A DNA stretch of 64,000 nt from Streptomyces sulfonofaciens (lineage in GTDB: Bacteria; Actinomycetota; Actinomycetes; Streptomycetales; Streptomycetaceae). The notes beneath the pieces were generated by a model. The model saw only the letters and a list, made by a program, of their open reading frames with translations. It was not told where the DNA came from and made no database searches. Positions 35,869-44,750 of the stretch are shown here, in pieces. The stretch covers positions 30,692 to 94,691 of the forward strand of contig NZ_BNCD01000028.1 in NCBI RefSeq assembly GCF_014656295.1. Direction: 5' to 3'. The position numbers and the translations under genes are program-made. How positions within the stretch are numbered: the stretch's first letter is position 1; each line of letters opens with the position of its first letter.

Positions 35869-37383
35869 TCAGGCGTGCTGCGGGCTGCGGGGGTGGTGGC
35901 CGTGGTGGGGCACGGGGCGCAGGCCCGAAAGGTCCCGCTCGGCCATGGTGTTGCGGTCCGAGACGGCGGCGCCCAGGGCGAACTGCGGCCAGGCGCCCTG
36001 GATCTCCATCCGGCTGCGCTCGCTCCACCGGCGCGCCAGTTCGCTGCGGCTCTTGTAGAAGTTCAGCGCGTAGCCCTCGCTGTGCAGGCGCAGCAGCGAG
36101 AACCCGCCCGGGTACTCCTTGCCCGCGGCGATCTCCTGGTGCAGCACCCGGGGCGCCGACGGGCTGACGGTGCGCTTGTTGCGGTGGGTGTGGCCGGCGT
36201 GGTGCAGGAACAGGCCCGGCATGCGCGAGTAGTCGTCGAGGATCGTGGCGGCCTGGGAGGCGTCCAGGCTCTTGCCGGCCGTGATGGGGAACGCCGAGTC
36301 CTGAACGATCAGGGGGTGGTGGCCGAAGACGATCGTGGGCTGGTCCTGGTCGCGGTGGAGCTGGCCGCGGAACCAGGAAAGCTGCTCGGGGGAGAGGCCG
36401 CCCGCGTCGCCGCCGTTGCCGGGCTTGTCGTAGGTGTCGATGCCGATGATCCGCAGGCCCTGGAGGGTGCGGGTGAAGTAGGTCGGCTCGTGGGCCGAGG
36501 GGAAGAACTGGTCCTGGAAGCAGTCGTTGCCCTGCCACTGCCCCGCCCGGCACGCCGCGTACGGGTCGCCGAGGTGCGCCCGGTCGTGGTTTCCCCGGGT
36601 GACGAAGTAGTCCTCGCGGTAGCTGCCGAAGGCACCCAGCATCCGGTGGGCCGTGCTGAGGTCGACCGGTACGGCCTCGGCGGAGATGTCGCCCGCGGCC
36701 AGGAGGAAGTCGGCGCCCAGGGAGGTGGCGTCCGCGACGAGGGACTCCAGCATCACCTCGGGGTACGGCGGCAGGCCGGGCTCCTGCTCGATGCCGATGT
36801 ACTGGGGCTGCCCGCCGACGAGCCCTGCCTGGGTCTCGCCCATGTGCAGGTCGTTGCAGAGCACGACGGTGAACAGGTGCCTGCCGGGCGGCGGCTGGGG
36901 CGTGGTGAAGCTGTAGGGGCCCGGTCCGTCGAGGCCGTAGGAGGAGGTGCCGACGGCGTTGCCGCTGATGAGGGTGAAGGGCGTGGGCGGGACCGGCTTG
37001 CCCTGGGAGCGGGCCTGGTAGTAGTAGGTCCGGCCCGGCTCCAGGCCGGTGAGTTCGACGTAGTGGTACGGCGTGTGGTCCGACAGGCCCGTTGCCACGC
37101 GGTTGAGCCGGCCGGGGTGGGTACCCCAGCGCACCTCGCCGTCGGCGGGGGCCGGCACCATGCGGCCCAGGCCGTCGTCGGTGCCGGTGTAGCCGGTGTA
37201 CCACGTGATGATCGCGCGGTCCTCGGTGAGCGTGACCAGTTCGAGGTTGGCGGGGGAGACGTCGTCCTTGCGGGAGGCGGCCGCGGCCGTCCCGTCGAAG
37301 ACGAAACCGGTGGCTGCGGGGGCCGCGGCAGCAACCGCCGACCAGCGCAGGATCTCTCTGCGGGTGACATCACATCCAGGCAT
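35869..37383 (-). CDS. Tat-secreted calcineurin-like metallophosphoesterase
   Basis: A 504-residue exported phosphoesterase. The twin-arginine signal is TRREILRWSAVAAAAPAATG. A fibronectin-like N-domain (ITWYTGYTGTDDGLG... LEPGRTYYYQARS) is followed by the metallophosphoesterase core: CNDLHMG, AAGDISAEA, TRGNHDR, VFGHHPL and HHAGHTHRNKR supply the two-metal site. It is a distant relative of the enzyme at 3652, not a recent copy. ATG 37383 lacks a clear ribosome site. A near-perfect PHO box lies only 19 nt upstream, so transcription should respond to phosphate starvation. Confidence 0.88.
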   Translation of the reverse strand: MPGCDVTRREILRWSAVAAAAPAATGFVFDGTAAAASRKDDVSPANLELVTLTEDRAIITWYTGYTGTDDGLGRMVPAPADGEVRWGTHPGRLNRVATGLSDHTPYHYVELTGLEPGRTYYYQARSQGKPVPPTPFTLISGNAVGTSSYGLDGPGPYSFTTPQPPPGRHLFTVVLCNDLHMGETQAGLVGGQPQYIGIEQEPGLPPYPEVMLESLVADATSLGADFLLAAGDISAEAVPVDLSTAHRMLGAFGSYREDYFVTRGNHDRAHLGDPYAACRAGQWQGNDCFQDQFFPSAHEPTYFTRTLQGLRIIGIDTYDKPGNGGDAGGLSPEQLSWFRGQLHRDQDQPTIVFGHHPLIVQDSAFPITAGKSLDASQAATILDDYSRMPGLFLHHAGHTHRNKRTVSPSAPRVLHQEIAAGKEYPGGFSLLRLHSEGYALNFYKSRSELARRWSERSRMEIQGAWPQFALGAAVSDRNTMAERDLSGLRPVPHHGHHPRSPQHA

Positions 37384-37401
37384 GTGATCAGGGGTAATCG
37401 C

Positions 37402-37423
37402 CGCCGTTGAACGAGCCGTGAAC
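37402..37423 (-). promoter_or_regulatory. Strong PHO box (PhoP operator)
   Basis: On the minus strand two abutting 11-nt units, GTTCACGGCTC then GTTCAACGGCG, both begin with the GTTCA core; 6 of 7 and 5-6 of 7 core positions match the Streptomyces consensus. It is the best PHO box in the window and directly precedes a secreted phosphatase gene. Confidence 0.75.
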
Positions 37424-37785
37424 CCTGCCGGTCCTTTGAAAACCAGCCACATGTGCGAAAACTGGCCACAGCGGGGGCGGGTTCGCCCCACCGACGGCTC
37501 CCGGTGCGACACGGCCACGCGGTGGCCGTCCGAGGGTGCGCCCGGCGGGTGTGTGCGCGGTCGCCCCGGCCGCCGGCCGGAGTGAGCGTCTCGGTCGGGT
37601 TCGGCGGTTGCCATGAGTGGAGGTCCCCGCCGGGGCCTCCACCGCGCCCCGGCCGACGCGGCCCCGTGCGCCGTCCGGACGCCGGGCCCGGGGCCGCCGT
37701 CCACGGCGGAGGGCGGCCCTCGACGCCCAGGGGCACGTTGCCAGGAGCCTTCGCGGCCCTTAACTTTGTGTATGTGCGTATGGGG

Positions 37786-37911
37786 ATGCGGCTGACAGCT
37801 CGCCTTCACGTCGACCTGGTGCGGTCGGCCAGTGCGCTGTGTCGCTGTTGCCGCCCGATGCGCAGCGGCGCTGCCCGTACGACCCGGTCCGGGTCCCTCG
37901 GCGTCGGCTGA
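37786..37911 (+). CDS. Cys-rich HVDL-type putative leader peptide
   Basis: A 41-residue small ORF (an ATG at 37780 would add two residues) beginning MRLTARLHVDLVRSASALCR and continuing with a CC pair. The LTxRLHVDLxRxxSALCR pattern is the actinobacterial leader-peptide family found upstream of sulfur-assimilation genes. The cluster of Cys codons right after the conserved part suggests ribosome stalling on low Cys-tRNA and attenuation of the downstream gene. It lies 370 nt upstream of the SsuD-like monooxygenase gene, on the same strand, with no gene between. Confidence 0.8.
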   Translation: MRLTARLHVDLVRSASALCRCCRPMRSGAARTTRSGSLGVG

Positions 37912-38280
37912 CGGGTACTCCCGGAACCGGGCCCGTCCCGTGTTCCGGTCCCCTGCCGGCCCTAAGCCGTGCACGCGCCGCTCGGCCGGTGCCGCCGCCG
38001 CGGCGGCATGACGCGTCCCCCTGTCCCTGACAGCGGGCTTCCCGCCGCACCGGCCGCCGTCCGCGAGGCCCTGAAGCGCTCCTTTCCGTGCTGCGCTCCC
38101 CGGCCGCGCACCGGCGCGGCACACCGGTGCCGCAGCCCCGTGGCAGGACCGCGTCCCCGCCGCCGCCCGCGACCGCCGTGGCCCAGCGCACTCGACCGCC
38201 GTTCGAACCGCCACACATATCCGCGCAAGACAACGCGCCGGGCAGGCACGGCCCGCCCGGCGGTGAATCGGAGCCCTGAC
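37912..38280 (+). promoter_or_regulatory. Leader region between the Cys-rich peptide and the monooxygenase gene
   Basis: 369 bases without a supported gene, probably transcribed. It contains several GC-rich inverted words (for example GGCGCGGCACACCGGTGCCGC near 38111) that could form alternative hairpins, as expected for a leader-peptide attenuator; I could not fold it. Confidence 0.45.
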
Positions 38281-39366
38281 ATGAGTGCGGAATTCCTCTG
38301 GTACATCCCCAACACGGTCGAGCCGGGCCACCGCGGTGACGACACGAGGGACGGGTGGGGCACCCTCGACTTCTCCACCGAACTCGCCCGCGCGGCGGAG
38401 GAGCACGGTTGGGGCGGGGCCCTCATCGGCACGGGGTGGGGCCGCCCGGACACCTTCACCGTGGCCACCGCCCTGGCCGCCCGTACCACCACGTTCCAGC
38501 CGCTGGTGGCGGTACGGCCCGGGTACTGGCGGCCGGCGCACTTCGCGAGTGCGGCGGCGACCCTCGACCGGCTCAGCGGCGGTCGGCTGCTCCTCAACAT
38601 CGTCAGCGGCCTGGACAACGGCGGCGCCTACGGCGACGGCCAGAGCGATCCGGCCCGCCGGTACGACCGTACGAAGGAGTTCCTCCAGCTCGTGCGCCGG
38701 CTGTGGAGCGAGGAGGACGTCACGTTCCGGGGGGAGTTCTTCGACGTCCAGGGCTCCACGCTGAGCCCTCGGCCGCACGGCGCCGAGTACGGCCGGCACC
38801 CGCGGATCTACTTCGGCGGTGCCTCGGCGGCGGCGGAGCGGGTCTCGGTGACCGAGGCCGACGTCCAGTTGTTCTGGGGGGAGCCGCTCGACGGTGTGGC
38901 CGAGCGGGTCGACCGGCTCAGGGCGCTGAGCGCGACCCTGGGCCGGGCCCACGCCCCGCTGGAGTTCGGTCTGCGGATCACGACGCTGGTCCGTGACACG
39001 ACCGAGCAGGCGTGGCACGACGCCGAGGCGAAGGTGGCCAGGATGGCGAGCCGTGCCGACCCGATGCTGGACGACCGCCGGCGGCGGGCGGTCGGGCAGC
39101 GGCGCCTGAACGACCTCGCGGGGCGCGGCGAGGTGCTGGACTCGTGCCTGTACACCGCTCCCGGACGCTTCGGCGGCGGAGGCGCGGCGACGACCTGGCT
39201 GGTCGGCTCACCCGAGGACGTGGCCGGGGCCCTGCGGAAGTACGGCGAACTCGGCATCACCCACTTCATCCTCTCCGACACCCCCTACAAACCGGAGGTC
39301 GCCCGGATCGGGGACCAGTTGCTGAGCCGGCTCCGGGAGCGGGAACCCCGTCTGAAGCCGGTCTGA
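38281..39366 (+). CDS. SsuD-like FMNH2-dependent alkanesulfonate monooxygenase (LLM family)
   Basis: A 361-residue luciferase-like monooxygenase. It follows the SsuD pattern along its length: LVAVRPGYWRPAHFASAAATLDRLSGGRLLLNIVSG, RYDRTKEFLQLVRRLW, IYFGGASAAAERV, QLFWGEPL, and AATTWLVGSPEDVAGAL near the end. SsuD enzymes release sulfite from alkanesulfonates using FMNH2 from a separate reductase, so this gene likely serves sulfur scavenging. ATG 38281 has GGAG 8 nt upstream. The leader peptide upstream supports control by cysteine. No transporter or flavin reductase gene is adjacent. Confidence 0.88.
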   Translation: MSAEFLWYIPNTVEPGHRGDDTRDGWGTLDFSTELARAAEEHGWGGALIGTGWGRPDTFTVATALAARTTTFQPLVAVRPGYWRPAHFASAAATLDRLSGGRLLLNIVSGLDNGGAYGDGQSDPARRYDRTKEFLQLVRRLWSEEDVTFRGEFFDVQGSTLSPRPHGAEYGRHPRIYFGGASAAAERVSVTEADVQLFWGEPLDGVAERVDRLRALSATLGRAHAPLEFGLRITTLVRDTTEQAWHDAEAKVARMASRADPMLDDRRRRAVGQRRLNDLAGRGEVLDSCLYTAPGRFGGGGAATTWLVGSPEDVAGALRKYGELGITHFILSDTPYKPEVARIGDQLLSRLREREPRLKPV

Positions 39367-39482
39367 CGGGCTTTCGCCGGCGCCGGGCCCCGGGTCCGGC
39401 ACCTGCCCCTGCCCCCTGCCCCGGGCGGGGCGCAGCGACGGCGGCGAGGGCGAGGAAGCGTTCGGCTTTGCGTTCGTGTCAC

Positions 39483-39508
39483 CGGGGCCCCGCTCACGCG
39501 GGGCCCCG
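39483..39508. terminator. Terminator hairpin behind the monooxygenase gene
   Basis: Stem CGGGGCCCCGC / GCGGGGCCCCG (11 bp) with loop TCAC, about 115 nt after the stop codon. It lies at the edge of a decayed gene on the other strand. Confidence 0.55.
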
Positions 39509-39817
39509 CGACGGGACCGGATGGTGAGGACGTGCCCTGGAGGCGACCGCCGTCGAGCAGCCGGTGCGCGTCGGCGCCGCGCTCGAACGGGAACGCCTCC
39601 TGCACGCGGACCCGGAGCCCGCCCTGTCGGGCGAGTCGGACGAGACCTCGCGGGGCGCCCGGACCGGGGTCGACCGCGATGCCGCCGAAGCGCATGCCGG
39701 CCGCATCGTACCCGGCGGCGAGTGCCGCGTCCTCCCCGGCGACCGCCGCACCAGGTGACCGCCCGGGCGGAGCCCGTCGAGCGACCGCTCGACGCCGCCC
39801 CCGCCACCTCGTCCCTG
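39500..39817 (-). pseudogene. Zinc-type NADP-dependent oxidoreductase, C-terminal relic
   Basis: In changing frames the minus strand reads GVERSLDGLRPGGHLV, then AVAGEDAALAAGYDAAGMRF, then LRVRVQEAFPFERGADAHR and LLDGGRLQG, and, after another shift near 39531, HVLTIRSRRG. That is the C-terminal third of quinone-oxidoreductase-like MDR enzymes with at least two frameshifts. It begins right behind the DUF4230 stop codon. Confidence 0.7.
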
Positions 39818-39820
39818 TTC

Positions 39821-40474
39821 TCAGGGCTCGTTGCCGTACCGCACACTCACCTGCCGGAAGCCGAGGGAGCGCAGCAGGCCCTCCAGCATGTCGGTGGTGT
39901 TCTTCTCGGCCCGGGCGGTGAGGTGGCTGTCCCGCGCGGCCTCGCCCAGGTGCTTGACGGCGAGTTTCTGGACTGCCTGCTCGCTGTTGGGATTGTCGCG
40001 GAAGACGTCGCCGAGCCGGTCGAGCAGCCCGCGCTGCTTGGACACCGAGTACGACCGGTCGGGATCGAGCGAGGGGCGGGCCAGTGCGGCGTGCGGCAGC
40101 CTGACGGTCGCCGAAGTGCGCTTCTCGTCCACGGCCACGTCGCCGTCCTCGAGCCCGCCGAGGTCGACATAGGCGTCGACGGTGCCGGCTCCCACGTACA
40201 GGGTGCGTGAGCCCTTGATGGCGTCGGGCAGGTACTTGGTGTCCTTCTCCATGTCGATCACGATCTGGAAGTTCCCGGTGGCCGCCTGGTACCGGCTCAT
40301 GTCCTGGAGGGACTGCAGCACCGCGGGGCCGGAGCGGTCCTTCGTGCTCTCCCCGAAGACGTCCGTCCAGCCGGGCAGCAGCCGCGCACCCGCCAGCCCC
40401 CACAGCAGGGCGACCAGCAGCACCGCAACGGTGATCAGCCTCCCCCACCAGGGCCACGGCCTACTCTGTGTCAT
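39821..40474 (-). CDS. DUF4230 membrane-anchored protein
   Basis: A 217-residue protein with one N-terminal transmembrane helix (LITVAVLLVALLWGLAGA) and an extracytoplasmic DUF4230 domain (LQDMSRYQAATGNFQIVIDMEK, LYVGAGTVDAYVDLGG, SVRYGNEP at the end). ATG 40474 is chosen because the membrane helix begins shortly after it and an AAGGGG precedes it. The biochemical function of the family is unknown. Confidence 0.85.
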   Translation of the reverse strand: MTQSRPWPWWGRLITVAVLLVALLWGLAGARLLPGWTDVFGESTKDRSGPAVLQSLQDMSRYQAATGNFQIVIDMEKDTKYLPDAIKGSRTLYVGAGTVDAYVDLGGLEDGDVAVDEKRTSATVRLPHAALARPSLDPDRSYSVSKQRGLLDRLGDVFRDNPNSEQAVQKLAVKHLGEAARDSHLTARAEKNTTDMLEGLLRSLGFRQVSVRYGNEP

Positions 40475-40651
40475 GTCAGCGTCACCCCTTCCCTCTGGGT
40501 GCGCCTTCCCCCGGCCGGACGGTACAGGCATGGTTCTTCCGCCTTGCGGCGCCGGCTCCGGCGGAGCGGGCACCCGTCGCGGAGCGCCCTCGCCGACCGG
40601 AGCCGGTCGGCGCCCGCACCGGGCACCCGCGCGTCGGCGGCGCCCGCGAGC

Positions 40652-41236
40652 CTAGGTGCGCCAGTGGTAGCCGAGGGCGAAGTCGACCGTGACCGCGTAG
40701 GTCAGGTACATGAGCCACAGGCCGGTCGCGATCCGGAACAACCCGAGCGCCCGCTCGGCGAGCCCGACGCCGACCGAGACGAAGAACTCGCTGAAGTAGA
40801 CCGCGAACAGGCCGAGGAACACCAGGCCGACGGGCCAGTCCGCGGCCGCGAAGAACACCGTCGCACCCAGCGCCGAGACGACCATGAAGGCCACGCAGAG
40901 CCCGGCGTTGGGGCGCGGGTCGTTGCCCCGGTAGCGGTTCCAGCCGATCGCGAACCAGTGGATGCCGTAGACCGAGAACGCGAGCGCGGCCATGTAGAGC
41001 ACCGGGTGGGTGAAGACCTCGAACCACGTCAGGCCGACGAAGAGGATGACGCCGGCGACGAACTGGCACAGCCCCGGCATCCAGATGCCCCACACGCCGA
41101 GCGACCGGTCCACCCGGTCGTCGCGTCTGGGCCAGCCGGCCAGTTCCTGGGGACCCCAGATCAGGTAGCCGGTGCCCAGGCCGAAGAAGCCCAGGGCCAG
41201 GGGCGGGAAGGCGGAAGGGGCGAACGTGATGTCCAT
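40652..41236 (-). CDS. GPR1/FUN34/YaaH-like six-helix membrane protein
   Basis: A 194-residue protein with six hydrophobic helices. LALGFFGLGTGYLIWGPQE, MPGLCQFVAGVILFVGLTWFE and AFSVYGIHWFAIGW match the helix order of acetate/succinate channels of the GPR1/FUN34/YaaH family, although the usual NPAPLGL motif is not preserved. AAGGAGAC lies 9 nt upstream of ATG 41236. It is divergent from the formate dehydrogenase operon, so a role in short-chain acid (perhaps formate) movement is possible. Confidence 0.65.
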   Translation of the reverse strand: MDITFAPSAFPPLALGFFGLGTGYLIWGPQELAGWPRRDDRVDRSLGVWGIWMPGLCQFVAGVILFVGLTWFEVFTHPVLYMAALAFSVYGIHWFAIGWNRYRGNDPRPNAGLCVAFMVVSALGATVFFAAADWPVGLVFLGLFAVYFSEFFVSVGVGLAERALGLFRIATGLWLMYLTYAVTVDFALGYHWRT

Positions 41237-41324
41237 GTCCTGTCGTCTCCTTCGTAAGCGGTGGGGTGAGACGGACGGGACGGGTGAAGAGCCCCGTGCG
41301 GCGGGTGGCCGGTCACCTTCGATT

Positions 41325-41336
41325 GGTCATATGACC
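41325..41336. promoter_or_regulatory. Palindromic operator upstream of the formate dehydrogenase operon
   Basis: GGTCATATGACC is a perfect 12-bp palindrome followed by an AT-rich run (CATATATTACTTTTG) in the 214-bp divergent spacer. The form resembles operators of FadR/GntR-type or CRP-like regulators; no such gene is adjacent. Confidence 0.5.
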
Positions 41337-41450
41337 CATATATTACTTTTGTCTTCGAGGGTGCGCCGGTCGGTTCCACGCGGTTGCGGAAGGGGGGCCG
41401 CCCGGTACCGTCGAGGTCAGGTAAGTGCCACCGCACCGAGGAGCAGGCGG

Positions 41451-44400
41451 ATGGGCGTCAGACGGTGGATCCGCGCATGGCCCGTGTACCGGCAGCTCAC
41501 CGGGCCCGACCCGCTGGGCAGGGGCAAGGCGGCCGAGTCCGCGCGCTCGGCCGGACTCGTGCCCAGGACCGAGCGCGCCGACCGGGTGGTGGACTCCGTC
41601 TGCCCGTACTGCGCGGTGGGCTGCGCGCAGCGCGTCTTCGTCCGGGAGGAGCCGCACGAGCACGTCGTCCAGATCGAGGGCAACCCGAACAGCCCCATCT
41701 CACGCGGCAGGCTCTGCCCCAAGGGCGCCGCGAGCAAGCAGCTCGTCACCGGGCCGCAGCGGGTGCAGAAGGTGCGGTACCGGCCGCCGTACGGGACCGG
41801 GTGGCAGGACCTCGACCTGGACACGGCCATGGACATGGTCGTCGACCGGGTGCTGGAGGCGCGGCGCAAGGGCTGGCAGGACAGGGATGCCAAGGGGCGC
41901 ACCCTGCGGCGCACCATGGGCATCGCTAGCCTGGGCGGCGCCACGCTGGACAACGAGGAGAACTACCTGATCAAGAAGTTGTTCACGGCCCTCGGAGCCC
42001 TCCAGGTGGAGAACCAGGCACGCATTTGACACTCCGCCACGGTTCCCGGTCTGGGAGCCTCGTTCGGCCGCGGCGGCGCCACGGACTACCAGCAGGACCT
42101 GGTCAACTCCGACTTCATCGTCATCATGGGCTCGAACATGGCCGAGGCCCATCCGGTCGGGTTCCAGTGGGTGATGGAGGCGAAGGCGCGCGGTGCCCGG
42201 GTCGTCCACATCGACCCGCGCTTCACCCGCACCAGCGCGCTGGCCGACCAGCACGTGACGCTGCGCGCCGGCACCGACATCGCCTTCCTCGGCGGCGTGA
42301 TCAACCACATCCTGACCAACGACCTGAGCTTCAGGGAGTACGTGCAGGCGTACACCAACGCGTCCTGCCTGGTCGGCGAGCGCTTCGAGGACACCGAGGA
42401 CCTGGACGGCCTGTTCAGCGGCTACGACCCGCGGACCGCCTCCTACGACGCCTCGAGCTGGGCGTACGAGAGCGTACCCGTCGAGGAGCGGCCGGGCGGC
42501 CGGGCGAAGGAGCAGGCCGCGCCCTACCAGCACGGCTCCGGCGGGCCGCCCATGGAGGGCGGCGCGCAGGGCATCGCCCGCGACCTCTCCCTGGAGCACC
42601 CCAGGTGCGTCTACCAGGTGCTCAAGCGGCACTTCTCCCGCTACACCCCCGAGATGGTGGAGCGGATCTGCGGGGTGCCCCAGGACCTCTTCCTGGACGT
42701 GTGCCGCGCCTGGACGGCGAACTCGGGCCGGGAGCGGACCGCCGCGCTGGTGTACTCCGTCGGCTGGACCCAGCACACCGTCGGCGCCCAGTACATCAGG
42801 GCCGGATCGATCATCCAACTGCTGCTGGGCAACGTCGGCCGCCCGGGCGGCGGGGTCTTCGCCCTGCGCGGGCACGCCAGCATCCAGGGCTCCACGGACA
42901 TCCCGACGCTGTTCAACCTGCTGCCCGGCTACCTGCCGATGCCGGACGTCACCCACGAGAGCCTCGCCGCCTACCTGGACGGCGTCCGCCGCCCGGGCCA
43001 GAAGGGCTTCTGGGGCAACGCCGACGCGTACACCATCTCGCTGCTCAAGGAGTACTGGGGCGAGAACGCGACCGAGGAGAACGACTACTGCTTCGACTAC
43101 ATGCCGCGGATCGACGGCGACCACGGCACCTACCGCACCGCGATGGACATGGTCGACGGCAAGGTCTTCGGATACTTCCTGCTCGGCCAGAACCCCGCCG
43201 TCGGCTCGGCCCACGGCCGCCTGCAGCGCCTGGGCATGGCCAACCTGGACTGGCTGGTCGTCCGCGACCTCACCATGATCGAGAGCGCCACGTTCTGGAA
43301 GGACGCTCCCGAGACGGAGACCGGCGAGATCGTCGCCCAGCAGTGCCGCACCGAGGTGTTCTTCTTCCCCGCCGCCTCGCACGTGGAGAAGTCCGGCACG
43401 TTCACCCAGACCCAGCGCATGCTGCAGTGGCGGGACCAGGCCGTCGAGCCCGTCGGCGACCAGCGCTCCGAGCTGTGGTTCTTCCACCAGCTCGGTCTGC
43501 GCCTCAGACGCAGGCTGGCCGGCTCCACCGACGAGCGCGACCGCCCGCTGCTCGACCTCGCCTGGGACTACGCGAGTGAGGACGGCGAGCCGTCCGCCGC
43601 GGACGTGCTGCGCCACATCAACGGCATCGACCTGCGCACCGGCCGCACCGTGGGCGGCTACACCGAGCTGAAGGCCGACGGCAGCACGGCCTGCGGCTGC
43701 TGGATCTACAGCGGGGTGTACGCCGACGAGGTCAACCAGGCCCGGCGCCGCAAGTCCCGCTTCGACACGGGCCCCTACGACGCCGAGTGGGGCTGGACCT
43801 GGCCGATGAACCGGCGTGTGCTCTACAACCGCGCCTCGGCCGACCCGCAGGGCCGGCCCTGGAGCGAGCGCAAGGCGCTGGTCTGGTGGGACGCGGAGCG
43901 CGGCGAGTGGACCGGGCACGACACGCCCGACTTCGAGCGGACCAAGCCGCCGGACCACGTGCCGCCCGCGGGCTCGTCGGGTCCCGCGGCGCTGCGCGGC
44001 GACGACGCCTTCATCATGATGTCCGACGGGAAGGGCTGGCTGTTCGCCCCGGCCGGACTGGCGGACGGACCGCTGCCCACCCACTACGAACCGCACGAGT
44101 CGCCCGTGCGCAACCTCCTCTACGGGCAGCAGGCCAGCCCGGTGCGGAAGGTGTACGGCCGTCCGGACAACCCGTCCAACCCGGCCCCGCCCGAGGCGCA
44201 CGGCGAGGTGTTCCCCTATGTGTTCACCGCGGCCCGGCTCACCGAGCACCACACCGCGGGCGGCATGAGCAGGCAGCTCCCCTACCTGGCGGAGCTCCAG
44301 CCCGAGCTGTTCGTGGAGGTGTCGCCGGAGCTGGCGGCCGAGCGCGGCCTCACGCACCTGGGCCGGGCCCATGTGATCACCAGCAGGACCGCGGTGGAGG

Positions 44401-44750
44401 CCCGGGTCGTCGTCACCGACCGGATGGCACCGCTGCACATCGACGGCCGGGTCGTCCACCAGGTGTGGATGCCCTACCACTGGGGCCAGGTCGGGCTGAC
44501 CACCGGGGACGTGGTCAACGACCTGATCGGAGTGGTGGCCGACCCGAATGTGTTCATCCAGGAGAGCAAGGTGCTGACCTGCGACATCCGACCCGGTGGG
44601 CGGCCCAGGGGATCGGACCTCGTCGACTACGTCGAGGACTACCGCCGCCGTGCCGGGATCACCCCGTGGACCGGCGTCCGCATCGTCACGGCCGGCGGCC
44701 ACGACGGTCCCGGCCACACAGAGGGCGACCCGTGGGAGGGACCTTCATGA
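41451..44750 (+). CDS. fdhA: Selenocysteine-containing formate dehydrogenase, molybdopterin alpha subunit
   Basis: A 1099-residue selenoprotein that oxidises formate to CO2. UGA at 42027 is codon 193 and must be read as selenocysteine: it is in frame, flanked by ENQARI and HSATVPGLGASFGRGGAT exactly as in FdnG/FdoG-type enzymes (Sec196 in E. coli), and followed by a SECIS hairpin. C51, C54, C58 and C89 (CPYCAVGC...LCPKG) bind a 4Fe-4S cluster; MGSNMAEAHPVGF and LGQNPAVGSAHG bind the bis-MGD cofactor; the C-terminus is the molydopterin-binding barrel. No Tat signal is seen, only a short basic N-terminus. ATG 41451 follows GAGGAG by 7 nt. The stop overlaps the beta-subunit start. Confidence 0.95.
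42027..42065 (+). promoter_or_regulatory. Bacterial SECIS element with the recoded UGA
   Basis: UGA (42027-42029) is followed by a hairpin with stem GGUUCCC (42041-42047) and GGGAGCC (42053-42059), 7 bp with one G-U pair, and apical loop GGUCU (42048-42052). The loop begins 21 nt after the U of UGA, the same spacing and loop as in E. coli fdhF. It recruits SelB with Sec-tRNA. Confidence 0.9.

Noticed and set aside
37453..37785. 5' extension of the leader-peptide frame (152 codons in all)
   Set aside because: The upstream part is Arg/Pro-rich and not conserved; the recognised leader peptide starts at 37780/37786.
41172..42029. Separate short formate dehydrogenase gene ending at 42029
   Set aside because: The stop is the selenocysteine UGA; the next frame continues in register with conserved sequence.
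41700..44717. 1005-codon minus-strand frame under the formate dehydrogenase gene
   Set aside because: Codon shadow of the alpha subunit; no recognisable domain.
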